Source of the DNA: Pseudomonadota bacterium
Lineage (GTDB): Bacteria > Pseudomonadota > Gammaproteobacteria > Acidiferrobacterales > Acidiferrobacteraceae
Length of the DNA stretch: 40,458 nucleotides
Assembly (NCBI GenBank): GCA_021819125.1
Contig: JAKARW010000013.1
Coordinates: forward strand, 1-40,458
Direction: 5' to 3'
Shown: positions 1 to 7,162 of the stretch, piece after piece
Position numbering within the stretch: position 1 is the stretch's first letter
How the letters are laid out: every line of letters starts with the position of its first letter
Program-made: the position numbers and the translations under genes
The notes under the pieces: generated by a model
Seen by the model: the letters and a program-made list of their open reading frames with translations, nothing else
What the model was told of the DNA's origin: nothing
The model's database searches: none

Positions 1-353
1 TGGTGGAGACGGCGGGAATCGAACCCGCGTCCGCAAATCCTCGGCCAGTCAGTTCTACATGCGTAGTCTGTCTATGGTTTCGCCCATCGCCCTCCGACAG
101 ACAGGACGATTATGGGTTGAGCCTGCTTTAATTTAATGGCGCGATAACAGGCGCACCGCGACACGATCCTGCGTATATGACCGTTTCATCCTAGCCCACA
201 GGAGGAACCAGGGAAACGGTTAGCGGGGATTAAGCCGCTAAGGCGTAGTTGTCGTCGTTGGCAACTATGGTTTTGCAGTTGGATTTACGAGGAACCCTGC
301 ACCTCGGCATGCCCTGAAGGCGTTGTAATCCACGTCGAAACCGATCGTCCCCC
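1..353 (-). ncRNA. ssrA: tmRNA (transfer-messenger RNA), complete
   Basis: Transfer-messenger RNA that rescues stalled ribosomes and tags the unfinished protein for proteolysis. On the minus strand the 5' end begins with a run of G at 353 followed by the GGTTTCGAC-type start typical of tmRNA. The 3' end carries a T-arm (GGTTCGATTCCC) and an encoded CCA at position 1. The tag frame lies at 262-230 and reads ANDDNYALAA then TAA. With the alanine carried by the charged tmRNA the tag is AANDDNYALAA, one residue away from the E. coli tag (D for E at the fifth position). The length of 353 nt is normal for one-piece tmRNAs. Its terminator would lie outside the window. Confidence 0.96.
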
Positions 354-364
354 AAGAACGTTAT

Positions 365-393
365 ATTATCGTACTCAGGGGATCCGATTGCAA
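365..393 (-). promoter_or_regulatory. Candidate sigma-70 promoter of ssrA
   Basis: On the minus strand, TTGCAA (393-388) is followed after 17 nt by GATAAT (370-365), about 11 nt before the mature tmRNA 5' end. The slightly long distance would fit a short leader removed by RNase P, as is known for tmRNA precursors. The call rests on motif and spacing only. Confidence 0.55.
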
Positions 394-500
394 GGACATA
401 AGCATCGGTAATGGCCCCGTGCCGACGGGATCGCCACAGTGATGGTAAAACGGGGCGGTTCTTAAAGATCGCGAATCGGCAGGGCCGCACTCTGATCGCG

Positions 501-971
501 TTAGTGCTGCTTGATGGCGCGTTCCTGCTCACGGGCGGACTCCCGTTCCTTCACAGCCGCGCGTTTATCATGCTGTTTCTTGCCTTTGGCAAGTGCAATC
601 TCGATCTTGGCGCGACCGAATTTCCAGTACAGGGAAAGCGGCACGAGTGTATAGCCGCGACGCTCGACAGCCCCCACGAGACGGCTGATCTCGAGCCGGT
701 GCAGCAGCAGTTTACGCGTTCTTGTGGGGTCAGCCTTAATGTGCGTCGAAGTCGTCTTGAGCGGTGAGAAGTGGGCGCCGAACAGAAAGATCTCGCCGTT
801 CTGGACGATGACGTAGCTTTCTTTTAGCTGGGCGCGCCCATCGCGGAGACTCTTGGCCTCCCAGCCCTGCAGCACGAGGCCCGCCTCGAATCGCTGTTCG
901 ATGAAGTAGTCGTGCCAGGCCTTCTTGTTCTGGGCTATGATGCGCGGTTCGGTGTCCTTCGGGCGGGCCAT
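501..971 (-). CDS. smpB: SsrA-binding protein SmpB
   Basis: SmpB binds the tRNA-like domain of tmRNA and delivers it to stalled ribosomes. The 156-residue product has the usual length and pattern: an N-terminal [15 protein letters not shown] segment, the central [19 protein letters not shown] stretch and a basic C-terminal tail rich in K, R and E ([16 protein letters not shown]). That tail normally folds in the decoding centre. The ATG at 971 was chosen because the homologous reading starts with MARPKD; the open frame runs further upstream to 1136 but that part looks non-coding. The gene lies upstream of ssrA on the same strand, so protein and RNA partners are adjacent. No strong ribosome-binding site is visible. 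Confidence 0.95.
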   Translation of the reverse strand: MARPKDTEPRIIAQNKKAWHDYFIEQRFEAGLVLQGWEAKSLRDGRAQLKESYVIVQNGEIFLFGAHFSPLKTTSTHIKADPTRTRKLLLHRLEISRLVGAVERRGYTLVPLSLYWKFGRAKIEIALAKGKKQHDKRAAVKERESAREQERAIKQH

Positions 972-1050
972 GGTCGGGCATGGTGCCCAAGGACGGTCGG
1001 CCGCGCAAGGTCTATTCGTCATGCGGCCGATTCGTTTAGAGTGCCGGGTT

Positions 1051-2412
1051 ATGTCCGGCTCGCCTGAGAAGACGGTGGTTGTGTGGTCATCCCCCTCGCG
1101 GTTTTTCCTCGTGGGCTTGGGGGCGCTCGCCGGCATGGACTCCTTTTCCGAGTTTCCCTATCTCTTGACCCATTATGGTGGCGGGACCTTCGTGGCAGCC
1201 TACGCCCTGGCCCTGCTGGCCGTCGCCTGGCCGCTGCTTGCGGCTGAACTTACGGTGGGACGCCGGGCCGGCGAGGGCACAAGACCGGCCGGCGCCCTCG
1301 TTCGCGCCGTGTCCGGGCGCGGTTGGCGCTGGGCTGTGTACGCCGCATCGCTCGGTGGTTTCCTGATGTTTTGTTATGTGGCGGTGGTCGCCGGTTGGAT
1401 GTTGTCTTATCTGCACGCCGCCTTGGCTGGTGATTTTCGAGGAGCGACGGCCGCGTTTGTGGAGATGCGGTTCTCGCATCTGGCCGCACACCCAGGAACG
1501 GTCTTGGCGTGGGAGGCCTTGTTCCTGATGCTGGTGTTCCTGGTCTCCGCCGGAGGGCTTGGTGCCATCGAGGACCTCTCCTATCTCGTGGTGCCGGGGC
1601 TGCTGGCGCTCTTTGCCGCGCTCGTGGTGTTCGCTGCGACCTTAGGCAGCTTTTTTGTGAGCGTCCCCACTCTCCTCGCGCCGCAGCCGGCGCCGTCTGG
1701 CACCACATTGACTTTGGTCGCGCTGTCGCAGGCATTTTTCGGGCCCGGCCTTGGTACGGCCTCGCTTTTGGCCTATGGGGTTTCGCTCAGGGGCTCGACG
1801 TCGGCCGGGCGGATGGCCTTGGCGCTGGTACTGGCACAGGTCTTCGCCGCTTGGCTCGGTGGCTTTGCGCTGGCGTCTTTGGCCTTTGCGGCGGGACTGA
1901 GCCCGCTTGCCGGCGGCGGGTTCCTTTTCGAGACGCTGCCCCTTATGGGCGCGCGGCTGCCGTACGGCGCGCTCGTCGTTGCGCTTTGTTACCTTGGCCT
2001 GCTCTGTGCCGCGTGGCTTTCGGGGATCGCATGGCTTGAGCCTGCCATGCAGCTTGTGGCGGCGCGGGGCCTATCCCGGGGACGCGCGGCCCTTGGGCTC
2101 GGGGTTGCCGCGTTCGTGACCGCCGCAGTCCTTACGCTTTCTTTGAAGTCGTGGGCCTTTTCATTTACCTTCTTTGGGCGGCTCAAGACGCTCGGCTTGC
2201 TCGATGTGGCCATGATTATTGCCGTGAATGTCTTGTTGCCATGGGGCGCGGGCGGCTTGAGTCTGCTCATGGGCTGGGCGTCGGATGGGCTTTTCGGTCG
2301 ACGCGAAGCGCTTCATGGCCTGCTACCCCGCCTCTGGTTCTGGGCCTTGCGCCTGCTTGTACCCGCGGCGGTCCTGATCGTGATTCTTACGGCACCTAGG
2401 TTGGTCTTGTGA
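1051..2412 (+). CDS. Divergent NSS-family (SNF/LeuT-fold) sodium-dependent transporter
   Basis: Predicted inner-membrane secondary transporter of the neurotransmitter:sodium symporter family, about 453 residues, almost entirely hydrophobic and probably with 11-12 membrane segments. The family signature is visible at residues 18-60: a glycine-rich first helix, then [13 protein letters not shown] and the [16 protein letters not shown] region that matches the LeuT TM1-TM2 pattern. The canonical GNxxRFP motif is altered: by hand alignment LeuT N27 is S31 and the extracellular gate residue R30 is E34. The substrate cannot be told from sequence. The ATG at 1051 is preferred because it places the first helix about 16 residues in; an upstream ATG at 1021 is possible. 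The gene is divergent from smpB and its stop overlaps ratA by 4 nt, so the two are probably co-translated. Confidence 0.8.
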   Translation: MSGSPEKTVVVWSSPSRFFLVGLGALAGMDSFSEFPYLLTHYGGGTFVAAYALALLAVAWPLLAAELTVGRRAGEGTRPAGALVRAVSGRGWRWAVYAASLGGFLMFCYVAVVAGWMLSYLHAALAGDFRGATAAFVEMRFSHLAAHPGTVLAWEALFLMLVFLVSAGGLGAIEDLSYLVVPGLLALFAALVVFAATLGSFFVSVPTLLAPQPAPSGTTLTLVALSQAFFGPGLGTASLLAYGVSLRGSTSAGRMALALVLAQVFAAWLGGFALASLAFAAGLSPLAGGGFLFETLPLMGARLPYGALVVALCYLGLLCAAWLSGIAWLEPAMQLVAARGLSRGRAALGLGVAAFVTAAVLTLSLKSWAFSFTFFGRLKTLGLLDVAMIIAVNVLLPWGAGGLSLLMGWASDGLFGRREALHGLLPRLWFWALRLLVPAAVLIVILTAPRLVL

Positions 2413-2843
2413 CAACGATTAGCAAAAGTGCGCTCGTACCCTATAGCGCTGAAGAGATGTATGAGTTGGTGGCCGACGTCGAGAGCTATCCGCGGTTTTT
2501 GCCGTGGTGCGCGGGGACGCGTGTGCTGGAGCGCGACGACTCGGGCCTGGTCGCGGAGATCGACATGGCCTTCGGGGGCATCCGCAAGACCTTTACGACC
2601 CGCAACACCCACTCGCCTGGGCGGATGGACATTTGCCTGGTGCACGGCCCATTCAGCCGGCTCGAGGGGTCATGGCGCTTTGCCCAGGTGGGGGAGCTCG
2701 GGAGCCGGATCAGTCTGGACCTGGAATTCGATTTCGCAAACCGCCTGCTGGCGCTCGCCGTGGGGCCGGTCTTCGGGACGATCGCCAATAGCCTGGTCGA
2801 CAGTTTCCAAAAGCGCGCACGCGAGGTCTATGGCGCGCGTTGA
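2409..2843 (+). CDS. ratA: RatA-type START-domain protein (ubiquinone-binding / ribosome association)
   Basis: A 144-residue SRPBCC/START-fold protein of the RatA/Coq10 family. E. coli RatA was described as an inhibitor of 70S assembly, while mitochondrial Coq10 homologues bind ubiquinone. The family core is clear: VPYSAEEMYELVADVESYP and FLPWCAG near the N terminus, an FGGIRKTFTTRN strand and a C-terminal helix with NSLVDSFQKRAREVYG. The GTG start overlaps the transporter stop in a GTGA, implying translational coupling. rnfH starts 14 nt before its end. Whether it acts as a toxin or a quinone chaperone here cannot be decided from sequence. Confidence 0.93.
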   Translation: MTTISKSALVPYSAEEMYELVADVESYPRFLPWCAGTRVLERDDSGLVAEIDMAFGGIRKTFTTRNTHSPGRMDICLVHGPFSRLEGSWRFAQVGELGSRISLDLEFDFANRLLALAVGPVFGTIANSLVDSFQKRAREVYGAR

Positions 2844-3183
2844 GTGGCCGGTCGAGGTCGTGTACGGGGCCGTGGTGCCCGATGTCCGGTGGGTACGCGT
2901 GACCCCGGGAAGCTGCGTCCTCGATGCCATTCGTCAGTCGAGACTGCTCGAGGACTACCCGGGACTTGATATCCGCGCGCGCCGGGTCGGGATCTTCGGA
3001 CGGTTCGTGGCCTTGAGCGATTCGGTCAAGGCGTTCGATCGCGTGGAGATCTACGCGCCGTTACCCGAGGACCCGAAGGACAGCCGCCGGCGACGCGCCG
3101 CCGTCAAGAGTGGGACTTCCCGTAAATGTGGCGCGGGGTCGGACGGGGCGTCCCGACGATACGCGCAAGCTTCCCATTCTTGA
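2830..3183 (+). CDS. rnfH: RnfH family (RatB) ubiquitin-like protein with extended C-terminus
   Basis: Small UPF0125/RnfH protein with a predicted beta-grasp (ubiquitin-like) fold, commonly found next to ratA. Residues 1-90 match the family: VEVVYGAVVPDVRWVRVTPG, DIRARRVGIFGRFV and the DRVEIYAPLPEDPKDSRR signature near the end of the fold. The ATG at 2830 sits inside the ratA reading frame (14-nt overlap). The product is 117 residues, roughly 20-25 longer than usual. The extra tail is rich in S, G, R and A and is encoded entirely across the opposite-strand 3' end of bamE, which suggests drift past the ancestral stop rather than a functional domain. The molecular role of RnfH is not established. 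Confidence 0.88.
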   Translation: MARVEWPVEVVYGAVVPDVRWVRVTPGSCVLDAIRQSRLLEDYPGLDIRARRVGIFGRFVALSDSVKAFDRVEIYAPLPEDPKDSRRRRAAVKSGTSRKCGAGSDGASRRYAQASHS

Positions 3184-3451
3184 AATACAAGGTGAAGTGT
3201 TCGGCTATGAGCGGCTTATAGTTGCGCTTCAGGGAGTAGTAGTAGTCCCAGCGATTCGGATGGAATGGGTCGTGAATCGCCGGCGCCCCGAGATCATAGA
3301 CCACTTCGTTCTCGGTCATCCCGAGGTGTAGACGGCCGATCATCCGGGCGGTGATGACGTTACCCTGCTGGACTGTCGGGCGATAGAGCAAATGGCAGCC
3401 GCTCAGTGCCAGCGATGCCAACACAAGAAAAAGCACATTCGGTTTTTGCAT
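3104..3451 (-). CDS. bamE: Outer-membrane assembly lipoprotein BamE (SmpA/OmlA)
   Basis: Small lipoprotein subunit of the BAM complex, which folds beta-barrel proteins into the outer membrane. The 115-residue product begins with a lipoprotein signal whose lipobox is LALSGC (acylated Cys at about 19). It continues with the SmpA/OmlA core: QQGNVITARMIGRLHLGMTENEVVYDLG, the NRWDYYYS segment, then FTLYFKNGKLARI. It is divergent from fur and convergent with rnfH, whose 3' end it overlaps by 80 bp. The presence of a BAM lipoprotein shows a Gram-negative envelope. Confidence 0.94.
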   Translation of the reverse strand: MQKPNVLFLVLASLALSGCHLLYRPTVQQGNVITARMIGRLHLGMTENEVVYDLGAPAIHDPFHPNRWDYYYSLKRNYKPLIAEHFTLYFKNGKLARIVGTPRPTPRHIYGKSHS

Positions 3452-3463
3452 GGGAATCGTTCT

Positions 3464-3491
3464 AGTTTACACTGGCTTTCCGTGGGTCGAA
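3464..3491 (-). promoter_or_regulatory. Candidate promoter of bamE
   Basis: On the minus strand TTCGAC (3491-3486), a 16-nt spacer and TAAACT (3469-3464) lie 13 nt before the bamE start codon. The -10 is moderately good and the -35 weak. The region also serves the divergent fur gene. Motif reading only. Confidence 0.35.
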
Positions 3492-3546
3492 GGTGACAAA
3501 GTACACTATCGACCTCGTCAAGGCAAAAAGCGCGGGACGCACTATC

Positions 3547-4026
3547 ATGAGCGACAGTACCGATCTCAAGAAGGCCGGTCTCAAGGCGACACTGCCGCGT
3601 CTTAAGATCCTCGGCATCCTTGAGGAGCCGCGGGCCCGACACATGACCGCCGAGGACGTCTATAAGGCGTTATTGGACATGGGCGAAGAGGTGGGTCTGG
3701 CGACCGTCTACCGGGTCTTGACCCAATTTGAAAGCGCGGGGCTTGTCATCCGCCACAACTTCGAGGGCGGACGTTCGGTCTTCGAGGTCAACCAGGGTGG
3801 GCATCACGACCATGTCGTATGCGTGGAATGCGGCGAGGTCTTCGAGTTCTACGATCCGGCCATCGAGGAGCGCCAGCGGCGGGTGGCCGAGACCCTCGGG
3901 TTTCATGTCGACAGCCACTCCCTCTACATGTACGGCACCTGCCTTGGCATGAAGCGCGAAGGCAAGTGTTCAAAGAGGCTCATTCCCGGATCCGGCGTGC
4001 CTAGGGAGCGTGACGGCCGAGGTTGA
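3547..4026 (+). CDS. fur: Ferric uptake regulator Fur
   Basis: Metal-dependent transcriptional repressor of iron uptake genes. The 159-residue product has the winged-helix N-terminal half (LKATLPRLKILGILEE, then MTAEDVYKALLDMGEEVGLATVYRVL) and the C-terminal metal-binding half with the HHDHVVCVECGEVFEF motif. The ATG at 3547 (MSDSTDLKK) fits the usual Fur N terminus; the frame is open further upstream to 3493. Only one CxxC pair (CVEC) is present in the usual place; further cysteines occur near the end (GTCLGMKREGKC). The gene is divergent from bamE, and its last 26 bp overlap the opposite-strand GNAT gene. Confidence 0.95.
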   Translation: MSDSTDLKKAGLKATLPRLKILGILEEPRARHMTAEDVYKALLDMGEEVGLATVYRVLTQFESAGLVIRHNFEGGRSVFEVNQGGHHDHVVCVECGEVFEFYDPAIEERQRRVAETLGFHVDSHSLYMYGTCLGMKREGKCSKRLIPGSGVPRERDGRG

Positions 4027-4486
4027 GCTGCACCGCGATTTCGTCGCAGTTATTGTACTTGTAGCATTTCACGCACACGTTCCAGACTTTCTCGGGCAGT
4101 GTATCCATGGCCACGGTGACGAATCCGAGCTTATGAAAAAAGGTCGGGACATAGGTCAGGGCTATGAGTCGGCGCAGGCCAAGCTGCCGGGCCTCGGCGA
4201 TGATGCGCTGGACCATGAGGCGTCCAAGCCCGCGGCGCTCGTACTCCTCGGCCACGACCAGGCTTCGGACCTCGCCCAGATCCTCCGTAAAGATCTCGAG
4301 CGCGCCGATTGCCACGACCTGTTCATCGACCTCGATCACGAAAAAGTCCCGTAGGTGACGGTAGATCTCGTTCATGGTGCGCGGCAACAGGTTGCCCTTG
4401 GTCGCATAAATCTCGAGAAAGTGGTGAATGAGCGGGACATCGGCGATACGCGCCGGCCGCACCGTGGGCGCCCCTCCCTTATCCAC
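4001..4486 (-). CDS. GNAT family N-acetyltransferase, short ArgA-like
   Basis: A 161-residue acetyl-CoA-dependent N-acetyltransferase. The acetyl-CoA loop is EERRGLGRLM-like (within LVVAEEYERRGLGRLMVQR), followed by ALTYVPTFFHKLGF. This pattern resembles the short, stand-alone N-acetylglutamate synthase-like proteins that lack the amino-acid-kinase domain of classical ArgA. Near the C terminus is a small cysteine cluster (CVKCYKYNNCDE) characteristic of that subgroup. The GTG start at 4486 overlaps the recN stop by 8 nt, so it is the last gene of the nadK-recN unit. A role in the first step of arginine synthesis is plausible but not shown by sequence alone. Confidence 0.82.
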   Translation of the reverse strand: MDKGGAPTVRPARIADVPLIHHFLEIYATKGNLLPRTMNEIYRHLRDFFVIEVDEQVVAIGALEIFTEDLGEVRSLVVAEEYERRGLGRLMVQRIIAEARQLGLRRLIALTYVPTFFHKLGFVTVAMDTLPEKVWNVCVKCYKYNNCDEIAVQLNLGRHAP

Positions 4487-6131
4487 GAAGCATGTCTCGC
4501 GCCAGAGCGCGCGTGCGGGCGCTTACCGCTATCCCCCCCAGCATGCGCGCGATCTCCTCGATGCGCCGCGCCTGGGTCAAGATTTCGATCGAGCTTATGG
4601 TTCGCCCCGCGGTTTGGCCCTTTTCGACGAGAAGGTGGGTGTCGCCTTGCGCGGCCACCTGCGGCAAATGGGTGATGCATAGGACCTGGCGGGTCTTCGA
4701 AAGCTCGTGGAGCCTAAGGCCTACGATCTCCGCGACGGCGCCCCCGATCCCGACGTCGACCTCATCGAATACCAGCGTCGGGCCCGCGCACACGTCGGCT
4801 AAGACCACCTGCAGGGCAAGACTGATGCGTGAAAGTTCGCCGCCCGAGGCGATCCTCGCAAGGGGCTTGAAGGACGCATCGGGTGTCGGGCTCACCAAAA
4901 ACTCGACGCCCTCGCAGCCATTGACAGACAATTCTTCCGGGGTCAGGGCCGCCTGCAGGCGCGCCGAGCCAAGCCCCAGGCGCCCCATCTCTGCGGTGAC
5001 CGCTTGCGCCAGCGCGGGCGCGGCCGCATGGCGCTTTGCGCTTAAAACCGCGGCCAGATCCATGGCCTCGTGTTCGCGCTGAGCGATCTCTTGGGCGAGT
5101 TTTGCCACGGCGTCCTCGTCGCCTTGCAGGGATTCATATTCTGCCGCGAGCCGCGCCCAAAGCGTTGGCAGTTCCTCAGCCGGGGTGTGATGCTTTCGCG
5201 CCAGATCGTGCCAGCGGGCCACGCGGGACTCGAGCGCCGAAAGATCCAGGGGTTCGCTCTCGAGGCCGCCTCCGATACGGTTCAGGGCGATCACCGCCTC
5301 ACTGATCTCGACCCCGGCGCTTTCAAGCAGGCCTTCGACCTCGGCGAGCCGCGGCTCGTGGCGCGTCAGATGCCGAAGGCTGTTCATGGCCTTCTCGAGC
5401 GCCGCGGATAGGGCGTCTTCTCCCTCGCTTAACAAGGTGACGAGGTCACTTATGCCCGATATGAGCTCCTGGGCATGGGCCAGGCGCCGCTCCGTGGCGT
5501 TGAGTTCCTGCCATTCGCCCACCTGCGGGTGGAGGGCCTCGAACTCATCCAATTGGTAGCGCACCAGTGACGCGCGGGCGGCCCGCTGTTCGGCCGCTTC
5601 CTGCAGGGCCCGGTGGCGGCCCCGCGCCGACTGCAAGGCCGCCACCGCGCCGGCCAGCGCCCGAGCCTCGCCCTCGGCGCCAGCGTAGGCGTCAAGGAGG
5701 CCACGCTGCACGTCTTTACGCATGAGCGCCTGGTGTTCGTGCTGTCCGTGAAGATCGAGCAGCCGTTCGCCCAGTTCGCGCAACAGCTGCAAAGGGACGG
5801 GGGTGGCATTGATGAAGGCGCGCGACCGGTCGGGCGCGACGACCCGGCGCACGATGCATTGGTCGGCGTCGGCCGTCAGGTCGCGTTCGGCAAGCCATGC
5901 GCGCGCGGGGCTCTCTGGGGCGAGATCGAACGTGGCGGTGACCTCGGCGGTATCGGCCCCGGTCCTGATGACCCCGGCGTCTGCGCGCGAACCCAGCACA
6001 AGCCCCAAGGCATCTACGAGCAGGGATTTGCCGGCACCGGTCTCGCCGGTGACGACCGACAACCCGGGTCCAAGCGGAATACGGAGCTCGTCTATGACCA
6101 CGAATGATCGGATAAGCAGCTCGGAAAGCAT
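4479..6131 (-). CDS. recN: DNA repair protein RecN
   Basis: SMC-like ATPase that helps hold and repair broken DNA. The 550-residue product has the expected N-terminal Walker A (GETGAGKS, about residue 30), a long central coiled coil of Ala/Glu/Leu-rich heptads, the ABC signature ASGGELSR and Walker B TLVFDEVDVGIGG near residue 460. The C-terminal CITHLPQVAAQGD motif carries the conserved H-loop. The ATG at 6131 matches the usual start (MLSELLIRSFVVIDEL); a GTG one codon upstream is possible. It overlaps the nadK stop in TGATG, indicating coupled translation. No LexA-like site was looked for beyond the immediate start. Confidence 0.96.
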   Translation of the reverse strand: MLSELLIRSFVVIDELRIPLGPGLSVVTGETGAGKSLLVDALGLVLGSRADAGVIRTGADTAEVTATFDLAPESPARAWLAERDLTADADQCIVRRVVAPDRSRAFINATPVPLQLLRELGERLLDLHGQHEHQALMRKDVQRGLLDAYAGAEGEARALAGAVAALQSARGRHRALQEAAEQRAARASLVRYQLDEFEALHPQVGEWQELNATERRLAHAQELISGISDLVTLLSEGEDALSAALEKAMNSLRHLTRHEPRLAEVEGLLESAGVEISEAVIALNRIGGGLESEPLDLSALESRVARWHDLARKHHTPAEELPTLWARLAAEYESLQGDEDAVAKLAQEIAQREHEAMDLAAVLSAKRHAAAPALAQAVTAEMGRLGLGSARLQAALTPEELSVNGCEGVEFLVSPTPDASFKPLARIASGGELSRISLALQVVLADVCAGPTLVFDEVDVGIGGAVAEIVGLRLHELSKTRQVLCITHLPQVAAQGDTHLLVEKGQTAGRTISSIEILTQARRIEEIARMLGGIAVSARTRALARDMLRG

Positions 6132-7000
6132 CACACCCGTCGACCCCAGTGGAGCTTCTGGCGCAAGACCTCGTAGTGATTGCGGCCTTCCGGATGCAGC
6201 AGGACGAGCGGGGTCTCAGCCCGGCGGACGCCCAGGCGGTCACCGTTTCTGACACCGAAGTTCGATTGGCCGTCGAAGGTCACATGGGCGCTTTGATCGC
6301 TTACGAGCACGATTTCCACATGGCAACTGCTGTGCACCACAATCGGCCGGTTGCTCAAGGTCTGCGGGCAGATCGGCACCACGACAATGGCCGCGAGCGT
6401 AGGGTGAAGGATCGGTCCGCCCGCCGACATGGCATAGGCCGTGGAGCCAGTCGGGGTGGCGATGATCACGCCATCGGCGCGCGAGCCGCTCACGAGCTGG
6501 CCGTCGATGTAGGTTTCAAACTCGATGAGGCGTGCGAGCTCGCCCTTATTCACGACCGCGTCGTTGAGGGCCAGGCGTTTTACGAGCGTCTGGCCGTCGC
6601 GAACGATGGTGGCCGCCAGCAGAAAGCGTTCCTCCGCCTGGTAGTGACCATCCAGGATATCGTTGATCATGCCGATGTTGTCGGTGGATACGTCGGCGAG
6701 AAAGCCCAGGCGCCCGGCGTTGACCCCTATCAGGGGGACATGATGGGGCGTCAGCATGCGCGCCACCCCAAGCAGGGTGCCGTCGCCGCCCAGCACGATG
6801 GCAAGGTCTATGACCTCCCCGATACGGTCGAGCGGGCAGGCGGTGACGCCCGCGAGATCGAGGGCGGCGGCGGTATCCGCCTCGACGATGATCTCGAGGG
6901 CGCGCGCCTCCAGGAGTCGGTAAAGGCGTAACAGGAGTTCGCGCCCGCCTCGGCCACCGTACTTACCGAACAAACCGACGCGTTTTATGACCGCCTTCAT
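6131..7000 (-). CDS. nadK: NAD kinase
   Basis: ATP-dependent NAD kinase that makes NADP in the cytoplasm. The 289-residue product carries the GGDGTLL motif (about residue 70), PLIGVNAGRLGFLAD, the NDAVVNKG motif and the TPTGSTAYAMSAGGPI stretch, all characteristic of the family. The ATG at 7000 gives MKAVIKRVGLFGKYGG. It is the first gene of nadK-recN-GNAT on the minus strand and is divergent from hrcA; the pairing of nadK with recN and with grpE/hrcA is common in proteobacteria. Length is normal. Confidence 0.97.
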   Translation of the reverse strand: MKAVIKRVGLFGKYGGRGGRELLLRLYRLLEARALEIIVEADTAAALDLAGVTACPLDRIGEVIDLAIVLGGDGTLLGVARMLTPHHVPLIGVNAGRLGFLADVSTDNIGMINDILDGHYQAEERFLLAATIVRDGQTLVKRLALNDAVVNKGELARLIEFETYIDGQLVSGSRADGVIIATPTGSTAYAMSAGGPILHPTLAAIVVVPICPQTLSNRPIVVHSSCHVEIVLVSDQSAHVTFDGQSNFGVRNGDRLGVRRAETPLVLLHPEGRNHYEVLRQKLHWGRRV

Positions 7001-7087
7001 TGCCCGTCCCTCATGATGACAACACTAGCATGGGTCCCTTTATGCGGCCAGAGAGCGTGACCCCGCAACCACCACGCCTCTGTACTG

Positions 7088-7116
7088 TTGACACCCCGGA
7101 CCGCTATTGGTAGCGT
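7088..7116 (+). promoter_or_regulatory. Sigma-70 promoter of hrcA
   Basis: TTGACA at 7088-7093 is a perfect -35; after 17 nt follows TAGCGT (7111-7116) as a weak -10. Transcription would start at about 7123, inside the CIRCE operator, the geometry expected for HrcA repression. Confidence 0.65.
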
Positions 7117-7120
7117 GCCA

Positions 7121-7147
7121 CTGGCACTCGGAAAGTGGGAGTGCTAA
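7121..7147 (+). promoter_or_regulatory. CIRCE operator (HrcA binding site)
   Basis: Inverted repeat with left arm CTGGCACTC (7121-7129), a 9-nt spacer and right arm GAGTGCTAA (7139-7147). The consensus is TTAGCACTC-N9-GAGTGCTAA: the right arm is a perfect match, the left arm 7 of 9. It lies between the -10 and the hrcA start codon, so HrcA should repress its own gene and whatever is co-transcribed. Confidence 0.9.
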
Positions 7148-7162
7148 GAGGAGGGGTAGCTT

